From NCBI GenBank assembly GCA_037447655.1, contig JBBHKE010000928.1:1-64000 (forward strand): a stretch of DNA of 64,000 nt. Direction: 5' to 3'. Made by a program: the position numbers and the translations under genes. Source of the DNA: Zygnema cylindricum. Its lineage: Eukaryota > Streptophyta > Zygnematophyceae > Zygnematales > Zygnemataceae. The first letter of the stretch is position 1. Each line of letters opens with the position of its first letter. Shown piece after piece: positions 12,301 through 22,108 of the stretch. The notes beneath the pieces were generated by a model. That model was not told the DNA's origin and did not search any database. It saw nothing but the letters and a program-made list of their open reading frames with translations.

Positions 12301-15300
12301 AATACTTCATTGAATGCAGAACAGCGTTCATACTTAGAAATTATTCGAACGTCGGGCAACAATCTGTTACGTATAATTTCTGATGTCCTCGACCTCGCCA
12401 AGATGGAGTCACAAAATCTCTCCCTCGAATTCCTCGAGTTTGATCTCCGAGAACACATTCAAGAGTCATTGGCACTTCTTCGTGTTGTCGCAGAAGAGAA
12501 GGGCCTTCAGGTAAAGAGGGAAAGACAGAAAATGATATCACTGGACCATCAGAACCATAGAATCTTAGACCATTTGAAACCATGTGAACCATAGACGCAG
12601 AAAAACCATAGAACAGAGAAATATAGAACATAAGAACCATAGAGGATCATGTAGAATTAGAGGATTATAGGACCAGAACCATAAAACCATAAAACTATAT
12701 GGATTGAACCATAAGTACCATAGGATCATAGAACTACGGGACCATATAAACCTACAAATTAGAGAGCCATGGAACCATATAAACCATCAAACTATAAATA
12801 CCATAAATCATAAAATAACGTGAACCATAGAGAGGATGACATGTTAAAAATCCTTTTTTAGGTGAATCATGATGGACTTGCAACCACAGTCTGTAACTCG
12901 TCTCTGATTAATTATTCATTTCAACAACATCTATTAACGAATCATGCAAAGATTGCATCCTCAAATGTACGGCAAGAACTTCATGGAATCTACAGCTTTG
13001 TTTTCTTCTCTTTGTGACAGCTATCATGCTCTGTGGATGATAATGTTCCGGAAATGATTGTGGGAGATTCCTTAAGACTCCGCCAGGTTCTATTGAATCT
13101 CATAACAAATTCCATCAAGTTCACTCACAGGTTCAATTTCAAACTTATAACCTATTTTGGCAACTGACTTGCTTACTCCAGGAATCGTGCATTTTCTTGA
13201 AACAGGCATCAGACATCAGTTTCAAAATATGACTGCATGATGGAAAGAAGCAAAAGTATGCAGTGACTCTTGCAAGGAAATTTCGGCTCTCTTTTTGTTG
13301 TCTGCACACGGACTCACGGTAGGAACTTTTATTTCAAATTTTCAACGACATCTATCACCTTTTGTCTTACGCAGAGGCTCCGTCGCAGTTGAAGTGGAGC
13401 TGGTGCATGGAGACAGCGTAACAAGTGATGTTTTCACAAACCTTCAGTTCTCTGTTACGGACACAGGTGTGGGGATCCCACAGGATGCCCAGCGGCTACT
13501 TTTTGAGGCATTTACACAAGTGAGTTTACACTTCAACAAGGAGTTCAAGATTTTGTATGTATCAACAGTTCCTTTATAGTACGCGTACTATACGGGGATG
13601 TATCATATGGCGTTTCCATTTGTTTTCACACAGTAGACCTACGATTCAACACCTTTTGAGACTGCAGGGATTCTACCAACATTTTATTGCCTCGGACTGT
13701 TTCTGTTTTGTTGAGTGAAACAAGAAGGAACGATTTTATTCTAATCATATTGCTAGAAGAACGTTCTTGTATTAAAAAACCTTAAAAATCCTTCCTTAAT
13801 AGTGTTTTAGCATTGTAATGCCAGAAAAATGATAAGAAAAAAGTGCTGCACCTATTTGTTGTCATTTTGTAAGTTGCAGTATACTCTAAGTTCTCTGCCA
13901 TTCATACCTTCTAACAATGAAAAGCCATTTTGAAATTTTTGCAGGCAGATGCGTCCACGTGTCGAAAATATGGAGGAACCGGGTAAGTAAAGGGAGGGCC
14001 TAAAAGAATTATGAATTTTAGGGTTTTCTGGAGCCTTTCATGATTGGCTACATATTCAATTACTTGTAAATAAAAGAGCTTATGTTTATTGATTGGCATG
14101 AGAACACTTCAAACAAGGGAAAACCTTAACAGAAAAAACTGCATTTATATCTGCTTTTTATGTACCCTAATTCTTGCGTTTCGGCGTTTCTTCCTTTGGA
14201 TTCTTTATATGTATTTTGAATTCCCTTTAAATGGATTTTTGTATGCAGACTGGGCCTTACAATTTCCAAAACACTCATCAAGCTTATGGGAGGCGATATA
14301 AGTGTGACAAGTGTCCCAGACAAAGGTTCCACTTTCACATTCACTATTAGAGTGGGTACTTGTCGTAAATCTAAAGCAACTCAGCTCGCAGTGAAAAGTT
14401 GTGAAGCTCCGCAGAGTTTGGCCTCTTTGAGGGTTTTGGTAGCGGAGGACAACAAAGTGAACCAGATTGTGATAACGCGGATGCTGACAAATTTGGGAGT
14501 TCAATGGGAGCTTGTCGAGAATGGGGCCCTCGCATTAAAAGCGTGTCGTGATGGTAACTTTAACATCATCCTCATGGTACGTAACATCATCAAATACGCA
14601 CTTTTTACTCGTGATGTTTAAATTTTTCTATAGATTAATTGGAACATATGTAGTTGTGTCAAAACAAACTGAAGGTTTTATTGCATAACTCGTGATTGGT
14701 AGACCATCGGGGTACATGGGAGCGAAGAAGCACAAAAGTGTTTTCAAGACCAGTAGAGTCTAAAGATAACGGGCCAACCCAAAAAATCAGGAGTTAGACA
14801 GTTCCCACTAAAACATGTAACTGCTTTGGATTATTACTCACACGTTAAAAAAGCGTACATTAGATTATTGCTCACTACCCTCTCAAGCTGAAGTCCACAA
14901 ATGTGAAGGTCGTCGATGTGGACTGGTTCTCTCGGTGGAAGACCCGGGAGGCTGCGTCTGTCATCTGCTATACTGCCCATGCTATTAGAGTTAACCAATC
15001 TAATTCGAGTAAGTGCTTTTTTGACTCAAAATCTTACATTAGTGTTAATAACACTATTGGTTAAGTGGCCCAAAATGAGCACGTGACAAAATAATTCAGT
15101 AGTTATTTTTGAACTTAACGCTAATACTTCGCTAACTCTAATAGCGATGGGGCTGTACCGTCCTCTATCGGAGGAGGAGCGCAGCTTGAGCTTGTTGGAG
15201 GGCAGCATACACACATTGGCGGTAGAAAGCAGTAAGTAGGTTTGATGGTGGCCTTCCCCCATCTTTTCAATTCAAACGTTCTTCGAGCACATTCACGGAA

Positions 15301-15636
15301 AAAAATCGTCAAATAACATTGTAACCGTTGTCAGACCTAATCGACAATGTGGTTTCTCTTTGTGCTTTGCAGGATTGCCACATGCCGGAAATGGACGGCT
15401 TCGATGCAACAGAGCAAATCCGTCGGTTGGAATCCCCGCGCTCTGGTTGGTCTCAGCCTCTGATTGTAGCTCTGACAGCCAGTGCTTTAAGCCACGAGAA
15501 AATGCGATGTGAAGCAGCTGGAATGGATGTGTTTTTAACAAAACCAGTGAGGCATAACGATTTACGAGATGTCTTTGTGCGCGAAATGGAGGGAATCTTC
15601 CCAACTCGAAGAATGCCGACCTCATTCGGGCAATAA
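6369..15636 (+). CDS. PAS-domain hybrid histidine kinase (14 exons)
   Basis: A soluble hybrid two-component kinase. It should autophosphorylate on His and pass phosphate to its own receiver Asp; the ligand or light input is unknown. Proposed exons: 6369-6448, 6573-6728, 7779-7869, 8387-8563, 9002-9328, 10528-10599, 11198-11461, 11742-11913, 12272-12510, 13021-13130, 13375-13519, 13945-13982, 14249-14576, 15373-15636 (stop TAA). All junctions are GT-AG, phases agree throughout, and the model gives 820 residues. Domains: three PAS, HisKA, HATPase_c, receiver. No signal peptide or membrane segment is seen. The architecture resembles the PAS-histidine kinases of mosses and other early streptophytes. 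The last ten exons are firm. Exons 1-2 are uncertain: the acceptor at 6573 was chosen because it alone keeps the PAS frame from the ATG at 6369; a start at 6550 is the alternative. Confidence 0.88.
6573..8563 (+). other. Kinase gene: exons of PAS domain 1
   Basis: Exon 2 ends in [21 protein letters not shown], a typical PAS beta-strand start, although the repeat-rich intron follows directly. Exon 3 (7779-7869) continues with [17 protein letters not shown]. Exon 4 (8387-8563) supplies the closing strands, [12 protein letters not shown] and [14 protein letters not shown]. The donor after exon 2 is GTGGGA and the codon split there is AG|T, which fits exon 3 at 7779. The domain is divergent and lacks obvious flavin- or heme-binding residues. 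Confidence 0.65.
6737..7036 (+). repeat. Degenerate GGACATT heptamer array in intron 2
   Basis: About 300 bp of imperfect repeats built from TGGACAT and TGAACAT units, immediately after the exon 2 donor. It creates spurious long open frames on both strands (repeats of SNVQCPM or similar). It ends near 7036 and is unrelated to the flanking intron sequence. Confidence 0.85.
9002..11461 (+). other. Kinase gene: exons of PAS domains 2 and 3
   Basis: Exon 5 (9002-9328) begins with a coiled-coil-like [15 protein letters not shown] and then PAS 2 ([41 protein letters not shown]). Exon 6 (10528-10599) closes it with [10 protein letters not shown] and opens PAS 3 with [13 protein letters not shown]. 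Exon 7 (11198-11461) carries [20 protein letters not shown], the core of PAS 3, whose last strand ([19 protein letters not shown]) is in exon 8. The W..DIT/W.DLT endings are characteristic PAS to coiled-coil junctions. Confidence 0.85.
11742..14344 (+). other. Kinase gene: HisKA and HATPase_c core
   Basis: Exon 8 encodes the H-box [15 protein letters not shown]; the phosphoacceptor is His439 of the model. Exon 9 carries the second HisKA helix ([16 protein letters not shown]). Exon 10 holds the N-box ([18 protein letters not shown]), exon 11 the G1 box (VTDTGVGIP) and F-box (FEAFTQ). The tiny 38-nt exon 12 plus the start of exon 13 form the G2 box (GGTGLGL), with the splice site inside a Gly codon. 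All catalytic boxes are intact, so the enzyme is predicted active. Confidence 0.9.
12543..12833 (+). repeat. Degenerate AACCATAGA-type array in intron 9
   Basis: Roughly 290 bp rich in ACCATA(G/A) words at irregular spacing of about 8-14 bp, starting 30 bp after the exon 9 donor. Like the heptamer array of intron 2, it begins close to a 5' splice site. Confidence 0.7.
14392..15636 (+). other. Kinase gene: receiver domain
   Basis: Exon 13 encodes [13 protein letters not shown] (the acidic ED pair) and exon 14 the phosphoacceptor in [10 protein letters not shown] (Asp734), then the conserved Thr in ALTAS (Thr768) and Lys in LTKP (Lys790). The splice site falls directly before the phosphorylated Asp. 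The protein ends about 15 residues after the domain. All receiver residues are present, so an intramolecular His-Asp relay is expected. Confidence 0.92.
14971..15156. mobile_element. Short TIR element in the last intron (MITE candidate)
   Basis: Left end TACTGCCCATGCTATTAGAG and right end CTCTAATAGCGATGGGGCTG are inverse repeats with a few differences; the continuous core is CTATTAGAGTTA. It is about 185 bp, non-coding, and sits between exons 13 and 14. The target duplication is unclear, so the superfamily is undetermined. Confidence 0.6.
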
Positions 15637-15703
15637 TTGGAGGTAGAGGATGCGGCTTTGAATGGCCGGATAAGGTATCCCTGATGCTGAGGCAAAGGCA
15701 AAT

Positions 15704-15734
15704 AATAAATATATCAAAGTGTATAAATAATAAA
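15704..15734 (+). promoter_or_regulatory. Polyadenylation signals of the kinase gene
   Basis: Two AATAAA hexamers (15704-15709 and 15729-15734) lie 68-98 bp after the stop codon in an AT-rich stretch, suitable as the 3' end of the kinase transcript. Confidence 0.5.
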
Positions 15735-15739
15735 TGTTA

Positions 15740-17357
15740 ATTAATGAATTGTATATGAAATACCCTAAACGGCTAAAAGACATTTTGTGGCTGCGGGTTA
15801 GTAGCAGCTCAACAGATTTGTGAAATTTTTTACCAGAGAAAATTTGGCATGTTTTTGTTACTAATAATTTTTTAACAGCTACTTTCTATGCGGTAGTTGC
15901 CTTTTTTGTAAACCTCCTCAAAAATCCGATGTCCTTAAGTCGAATAAATCAGTTAAAGATACGCATGGTGTCATATGCAAGACTTGTACATTTGTGAGAA
16001 AGTCTAGCTTTGGTTATTGACACAACATTGGAGTTTTGGTACTGCAAAAACAATCGAATACTGGATGCAAAGCTCCTTTAGACGCCTTTGTTATTTTATC
16101 AGTTAAGAGTATTTTATTCCTTTTTTAAACGTAACTTTCTTTACCTTTTATGATGTATGAAATTGGTAAACTCTCTCCCTTGTATCATTGTTGTGCCTCA
16201 TCATCATTGTTCTTTCATTTCATTTCAGTTCATAGTGTTTTGTTTCTATTCTTTTGATTTTATCAGAACAATAATGGTAATTTAGGGTGTTTTCAGTGTG
16301 CGTTTGAGTATTTACCATCGTTAGGATAGCTATATTTCCTTTGGCCCTTTCTTTTAAGGCTCATGCTTTTGGTTTCCTATTCTAAGATCCGCAAGATACA
16401 AGCATCTAATAAAACACCTCTCTAATTTTTGTACCAAGGATACAATCAAAATGCAATATCAGAGGATAAGTACACTATCAAAGTTTTACCCTTGGTTTGA
16501 GGACAATTCATACAGTTTTATGTACGTTCCACCCTGTAAATTTACGATTCACTTTTCTTCCCTCAGACTTCCCTTCCCTTTCCCTTCAATGTAACTGCCC
16601 TATCAATCTACCACTTGGCTTAAAAAAATTTAGGTGAAAGGGATTTGTGTGGGCAATATCCGATTCACATAAAGAAAGGGAAAATTAAAGGAAGAGAGTT
16701 GAAGTCGTTAAAGACAACAAGGAACTCAATAGAACATGCACATTGAACAAGTTTTGACGATACTCGATATGTATTTTTTTTAGGGTTTCGGTTGAGGATT
16801 CATATCGGTAGAAAAGATAAGATTCGATAGGTCCTCGATAAATATTCTCAGTCAGATAAATATAGGGACTTGGAATTGATCATCGCAGATAAATATAGGG
16901 AATTGATCACCGCAGTGACTATTTTGGTTGCGCACAGTCACTTATGTCACCTTGTCAAGTATTTTACATTTTAAGTACACATTGGTACAAGTTAAGTACC
17001 ATTGAGTTTAAATTTGACGGTCAATCAGTTGAACAACTTTGACTTTCAAAATTTTGTCGCGCTTGTGAACGTCAATCGTCATAATAAAATCAACAATTCA
17101 CAAGACCGACGAAAGTTTAAGGAAACAAAACTGCGGCAACCACGTGAGCTCCACTGCAAGAGCACATTTTGGCTTTTAACTTAGCAGCAAAATTGAAATT
17201 TAATCGTGAATCGTAAATAGTGTGGCTTGATTTGGTTGCGCGTGACGACGCACATTTTTTTCATTTAGTTTCATTGGTATTTTTATGCAGTCCATTTTAT
17301 TATAGTGTGCAAAGTTTATTTCGTTTCGTGTGATTTAATTTATGCGTACAAGACTTT
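15740..17357. other. Intergenic region, no gene recognised
   Basis: AT-rich sequence. A short local direct repeat around 16850-16915 (AGATAAATATAGGGA twice, about 40 bp apart) is the only structure I noted. No coding frame with recognisable content on either strand. Confidence 0.5.
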
Positions 17358-17360
17358 TAA

Positions 17361-18095
17361 GGGTCAAGTTCCATCAGTCCAAAAGTAGGGTAGTTTATAG
17401 AAATCCGCGACTATCCGTACCAAACCGTACCGCTTATTTTGTTTTTATACGCGAAACAACATTATAGAGAATCTTGCCTATACTCTCTGAATGTGGTAAT
17501 ACAGACCGTCGGATGTTCATCTGCGAGGCGTTCGCTTCATTTTTCTCTGTAGCTGCCAACGTACTTGTAGGAGGTGGGTTGGCAGATACAGAAAAAAATT
17601 AATCGTGACACGCTGGACGAATAAGCTACGTGTCACGATGGAAAACCAACGAAAATTGACAAAATTTAGACATGGTATGTACTTTTCAAAATGCAACTGA
17701 AAATTAAAAAAATAATCTCGAAACGGTCCTTCGTCGCGCTATTTCTGGCAACGCTTTTTCGTCACACTATTTTTGGCAAAGGATTTTCGTCATGTTCGAA
17801 AACAAAAACCCTAAAAAATGAGCTGGCGTAAAAGACTTGCGTTTGCAAAAAGTATAAAAGTTCTGTCCTATTATGACTTGGTACGCAGGTACATGGTACG
17901 CAATTGAAGATTTGAAGTGAAATTTGTCGGTGTGAAGATTTTTAAAAGATTTTAAATATCCGATCAAAATCCACGTGGTGCCACTCAATGTATAACACGT
18001 GGTTTACAGACTCTTTGTGATGGAACATCGACTCAATTAACCCGGCCCGTAGAATTGGCCGTACGATTACAAAAACGACTGATGGAACTTGACCC
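17361..18095 (+). mobile_element. Harbinger/Tourist-like MITE, copy 2
   Basis: A 735-bp element with near-perfect 18-bp termini GGGTCAAGTTCCATCAG and CTGATGGAACTTGACCC. It is flanked by TAA on both sides (17358-17360 and 18096-18098). It matches 3993-4721 in inverse orientation along its length, including an AGATGAACATCCGAC-type block. Non-coding; it would need a transposase in trans. Confidence 0.82.
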
Positions 18096-18098
18096 TAA

Positions 18099-18599
18099 TA
18101 CTTTAGTTTGAGAGGTTTCATTTCGCGTCGTTCTTCAATTTGAGTCTAAGTTCAATGTAGCGTTTCGCGATTAAATTGAAATTATGCAGCTAAGTTAGGC
18201 TTTTGTTCCATAATGTGGTCTCAATAAACGTAAAAATGCAATTAGTGAAGGAATTAGTTCCATTGTGTCGGCCTTTGTTCCATTTTGTCTTGTTAATAAC
18301 CGATTTTTTATTTGCGTGGCACATTTTGATTGATACCGCGTAGTATGCTATAACGATTTTGTAAATATACAAAGAATCTTTGAAATCAAATTGTGAACGC
18401 AATATATGTGCTAGCGAAGGTAAAAAGTGACGCGTACGAGGTGTTGAATAAAATTTGAACGGTTGGACAAAACTTAAGATTTGTAAAAGCGTACAAAAAT
18501 GTCAAAATGGTTAGTGGATGGCAACGGGAGCGTGAAAGAATATCCTCCGTCAAAGAGTTTCTCGCGGTAAAAGCAGCAAGTATACCTTTGCCTCTAATG
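18099..18599. other. Flank of gypsy remnant, nothing recognised
   Basis: No convincing motif. The weak open frame starting near 18507 runs into the integrase C-terminal remnant, but its first ~35 codons resemble nothing I know. Confidence 0.35.
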
Positions 18600-19164
18600 T
18601 CTAATACCATTTTCTTGGAAGAACTAACTCGCGGTGCTTTGCTTTTCGCGCGTGAGTTGCCCATGGCTTTTGATAATTTGCAGATTGCCCAACATCGGGT
18701 TACTTTGCGCTTTGCCACCACGCGAAGTGGCAGTTACAAGCCTCAACATAAACTTTATCGGGTCGGAGATTACGTGTACCTCCGACGACAATCTTTCGAC
18801 ACTTTCGACAGGATGTTTCACCCCACATTCTTCGTGTGGTGGAAATGGATGCTAATGGGATGTTGGGTTTCGGGGTAAGGATACAAGGATAATTCGAGAG
18901 CATTCGAAGAACTGTGCACCTTGTTACTTACCGGATTTGTCACAGGATATGGATCCGATGAGGATGCCAATCACAGAGGCGACGGAATGTACCATTTGCA
19001 GGCGAACAGTCGGCGAGACTTCCATGCTCTTGTGCAACCATTGTAACCAAGGGTTCCACATGGAGTGCTTAGTTCCTCCATTGACGGCTGTGCCAGTTGG
19101 CCACTGGTATTTCCATGGTTGTCGTGAGTTGCCGGCGGTTTTGACCAGCTCATCCGCAGGCTAA
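18600..19164 (+). pseudogene. Ty3/gypsy integrase C-terminus with PHD finger
   Basis: The first part (LPMAFDNLQIAQHR, then YKPQHKLYRVGDYVYLRRQ) is the integrase C-terminal, SH3-like region of a gypsy polyprotein. After a frameshift near 18800 the reading continues ILRVVEMDANGMLGF, then RGKDTRIIREHSKNCAPC, then a PHD finger: CTIC, LLCNHC, HMEC and a final HWYFHGC in which the seventh zinc ligand is Phe instead of Cys. The same order (GDSVY, ILKVVDVLDKGVL, KDGRKI, CDKC) is found on the - strand at 57226-57704. PHD fingers read histone tails, so in an integrase context a role in target choice is plausible. A G-rich tract (19163-19180) and LTR follow. Confidence 0.78.
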
Positions 19165-19395
19165 GGAGCTGGGGGGTGGGAATTATAGGGGTCACTTCAC
19201 GCTAGGGGAGTATCCTTCCCTTGTATTCCCTTAGTCATCTTCACCTTTATTCTTTTGTATGTTGTATATACATTTTTCCCTTCTCATTCATTTTCGTTTG
19301 TATATATGTGTGGAGCATGACTTTGCTGGTTAGGATGCATGTTCCCTCTTTCTAGTCTCTCATGCACGATAGCTGTCATGTCGCATGGTATCGGA

Positions 19396-19625
19396 CGCAA
19401 GCGCGTATGACATTATGCATGCCTGCACGATATTGCGCACGCACGCACAATATTGTGCTCGCCCGCACGATATTCTGCATGCGTGCACAATATAGTGTAT
19501 GCACGCGCGATATTGTGTCCACGCGCACGATATCGTGCACGTACGCACGATATTCGGCACGCGCGCATGATATCACTCACGCGCGCACGATATCATTCAC
19601 GCACACACAATATTTCGACGTGTGT
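19396..19625 (+). repeat. 20-bp minisatellite in the gypsy LTR
   Basis: About eleven tandem imperfect 20-mers of the form CACGATATTGTGCACGCACG. The GATAT/AATAT centre and the alternating CG-CA spacer recur in each unit. Each unit is nearly palindromic around the ATAT core. It produces coincidental open frames on both strands. Confidence 0.9.
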
Positions 19626-19983
19626 GTATGATTTTGGTCACACGTGCGACCGCAATTCATTTATGTTTGACGTGTACCCGATACGCGTACACGTCTAATG
19701 GAACAAGTACTGATTTCATACGTGGTACCGTTTTTTTTTGTGCGCAGGTACACACTTTTCAAGTATTTCTTGCGATAACCTTCATTTCGTGCACAGGTAC
19801 TGCGATCTTGGAGTATAGACGCCAAGTATCGTTTGGCGACGAGGCGCGATTTCCGGGAGCGATGGCAACGCTTCAATGTACATTTATTCTTTAAAGTCGT
19901 GAACCCACGTAGGTTCACGTATGCTTGTAGATAGGGAGGGTTTTTACCCTTGGATTGTGGATTTTGTTAGACGTATGGCAGAC

Positions 19984-20010
19984 GATGTTGGCCGCCTACT
20001 GGCCAACATC
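19984..20010. other. Perfect hairpin in the gypsy LTR
   Basis: GATGTTGGCC - 7-nt loop GCCTACT - GGCCAACATC: a perfect 10-bp stem. It lies in the second half of the LTR unit and could be an RNA 3'-end or regulatory structure; function is unknown. Confidence 0.6.
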
Positions 20011-20580
20011 TTAAGTAGTTTTATTCATGTAAAGTAGACTAGATGTAGGCTAGCTTCGCGCTAGGCTTAGCTTAGTCTTACTTAGTCTATTTTCAGACTT
20101 AGAATTTCTAGCTTTTGGATAAGAATTTTCTCTTGGCGGCGGAGCTGTTTTCTTGCTTCCTCCTTGCCACCGATTGCCCAACATTTCCTTTTCTTCTTGT
20201 TAGCTAGCGATAGATGCTAGTTAGCGTACGGATTTTTCTCTTCTTGTGTTCTGCCTCGTTTTTAATCCACACGGCTTAGGCCAAGTCCGTAAGGTTTCCC
20301 TCCAAATTTGTCTTTTTGGCGATTGTTGGAGTGGAGGCTTGAGGCGTGGCATCTTTTATTGGGCTGCGCCGTTCTCTGGACAGCTGGACAGTTTATTCAA
20401 GTGTATTTGTTTGTGTGGCATTTCGGTTGTCTTGTAAAAGTTTTTTTTTTACCGAATCCGTATTTCTTGGTTTGGTTGAAAGTGTTTATTTTGCTTCGTT
20501 GCTTTCCTATGAGATAACTCTTGTAAAGAATACGTTGAAGACCCAAGAGCATAGTGGCTACCTTGTAGCTTAGTATCAAA

Positions 20581-20768
20581 TATAAGGGTCACTTCACGCT
20601 AGGGGAGTATCCTTCCCTTGTATTCCTTTGGTCATTTTCACCTTTGTTCTTTTGCATGTTGTATATACATTTTCCCCTTCTCATTCATTTTCGTTTATAT
20701 ATATGTTTAGAGCATGACTTTGATTGTTGGGATGCATGTTCGCTCTTTTTAGTCTATTATGCACGACA
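20581..20768 (+). repeat. Gypsy LTR start (copy 3), truncated
   Basis: Starts TATAAGGGTCACTTCACGC and follows 19184-19378 closely until ATGCACGACA, where copia sequence on the opposite strand begins. It is therefore a tandem second LTR broken by, or joined to, the copia fragment. Confidence 0.7.
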
Positions 20769-22108
20769 TAGATGTCATTCTATCAAATAAGACTCTCAGA
20801 TCCACAGCTCCCACTGAGTTAGTAGTTATAATTCTTCCATCCCCATACACTATCTCTACATTAGGGTTTTTTCTCATTTTAGTAAACAATGGTTTTTCTC
20901 TACACATATGAATAGAGGCTCCTGAATGAACAATCCATCCTTTTTCAGGAGCTTCTCTTACTCCTCCGAAAGAACACTTTTTCCTCCTTGGAATCTCCGT
21001 CCCACCTTTCACCTCGAGCTCCTCGTTGAGGAGAAGTTCACCATCGTCCTCATCGGAATCCTCTCCCATGACTTGTGTTGCCACAAATGCCTTATTTTTC
21101 CTTGCGATTGGTTTTCCAATCTGTTCCCCCTTCAATCTCAGCTCTGTCAGTTTAGTACATTTTGCTCTGTAGTGTCCCGGCTTCTTACAAAAGTGACAAA
21201 GCCCCATCGGAGGCCTCGATCCAGATCCGTCTGATAGGTTTCCTCTTCCTCCTCCACCAAAGTTCCCATAAGGTTTCTTGGAATCGTTATACCCCTAATT
21301 AGTACTCGTAGCCAATACTTGAAAACTCTTTCCTCCTCTCCGAATCTCAATTGTGCTTTCCCGAACCAAAATCATTCCCACAAGGGAGTTCCAGATCCAT
21401 CGATGATCTGGCTAGTCGTGAACCTCGTTAACAATGTTTTCATAATCATCTATGAGTTTCATCAACAAAGTATTCACCTTCTCTTTTTTGGTCTCCTTTT
21501 TCCCTAGACTCTCCAACTCTATAAATAACCCCGCCAAGTCATTACAAAAGTCTAACATCCTTCCTCCCTTTTGTACACATATGGTGGTACCTTCTGATCT
21601 GCCAAATCTGCTGCTGAAATGTATCGCTCTTGTAAATGTTGATAAGAGCCACCCAAAACTCGTCAGTCCTGTCCACATGAAGATGAGGTGTAGCCACTGT
21701 TTGAGTGAGACACCCGAGAATAAAATGAGTCGCCACGGTATTGTTGAAATCCCAAATTTCACTATTAGTTGCCTCGGTTTTTTGAACATCTGCTACCCGA
21801 ACCGATCGAGTAGCCATCGGTGTGAGTTTCTTCTTCCCCTTCTCCTTCCCTGTGTCTGACATGATGCTTTCTCCAACATCCTCTATCACCTCCGCCCCCG
21901 CAGACCCTCTTGTTAATCGAGATCCTCAAAACCCTGGTGAAATTCCCAATTTTGCGGATGGCCAACGCACACGACCACCCAAAATGCCCCATAGCCGTTT
22001 TTCAAACAATGTACCCCTAATCATGGTTTTCCAACAAATAAACCACGTTTCCTTGAAAATGGACACTTTAGAGGGTGGGCCCATAACTTGTAATTCCGTG
22101 ACTTCCAT
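20769..22108 (-). pseudogene. Copia gag and protease fragment (element A)
   Basis: - strand gag begins at 22108 with MEVTELQVMGPPSKV, the conserved start of the main copia family here. It continues with frameshifts through the gag core, a CCHC zinc knuckle (CHFCKKPGHYRAKC, near 21200) and the protease start, where the catalytic DSGAS reads HSGAS (Asp to His). The sequence stops at 20769 within the protease region, so integrase, RT and RNase H are missing. Several frame breaks show that it is dead. Confidence 0.85.

Larger units (their letters stand above)
19184..20580 (+). repeat. Gypsy LTR (copy 2), about 1.4 kb
   Basis: It starts TATAGGGGTCACTTCACGC directly after a polypurine-like tract (AAGGAGCTGGGGGGTGGGAA) and the PHD coding end, and the same start occurs again at 20581. 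The unit between the two starts is 1397 bp. It contains a 20-bp minisatellite and a strong hairpin. Reading it as an LTR is inference from position; the TG...CA ends of a classical LTR are not obvious. Confidence 0.6.

Noticed and set aside
19360-19698. Overlapping open frames rich in Arg, His, Cys and Tyr on both strands
   Set aside because: Products of the 20-bp minisatellite, which is open in many frames because its period is not a multiple of three and it lacks stops.
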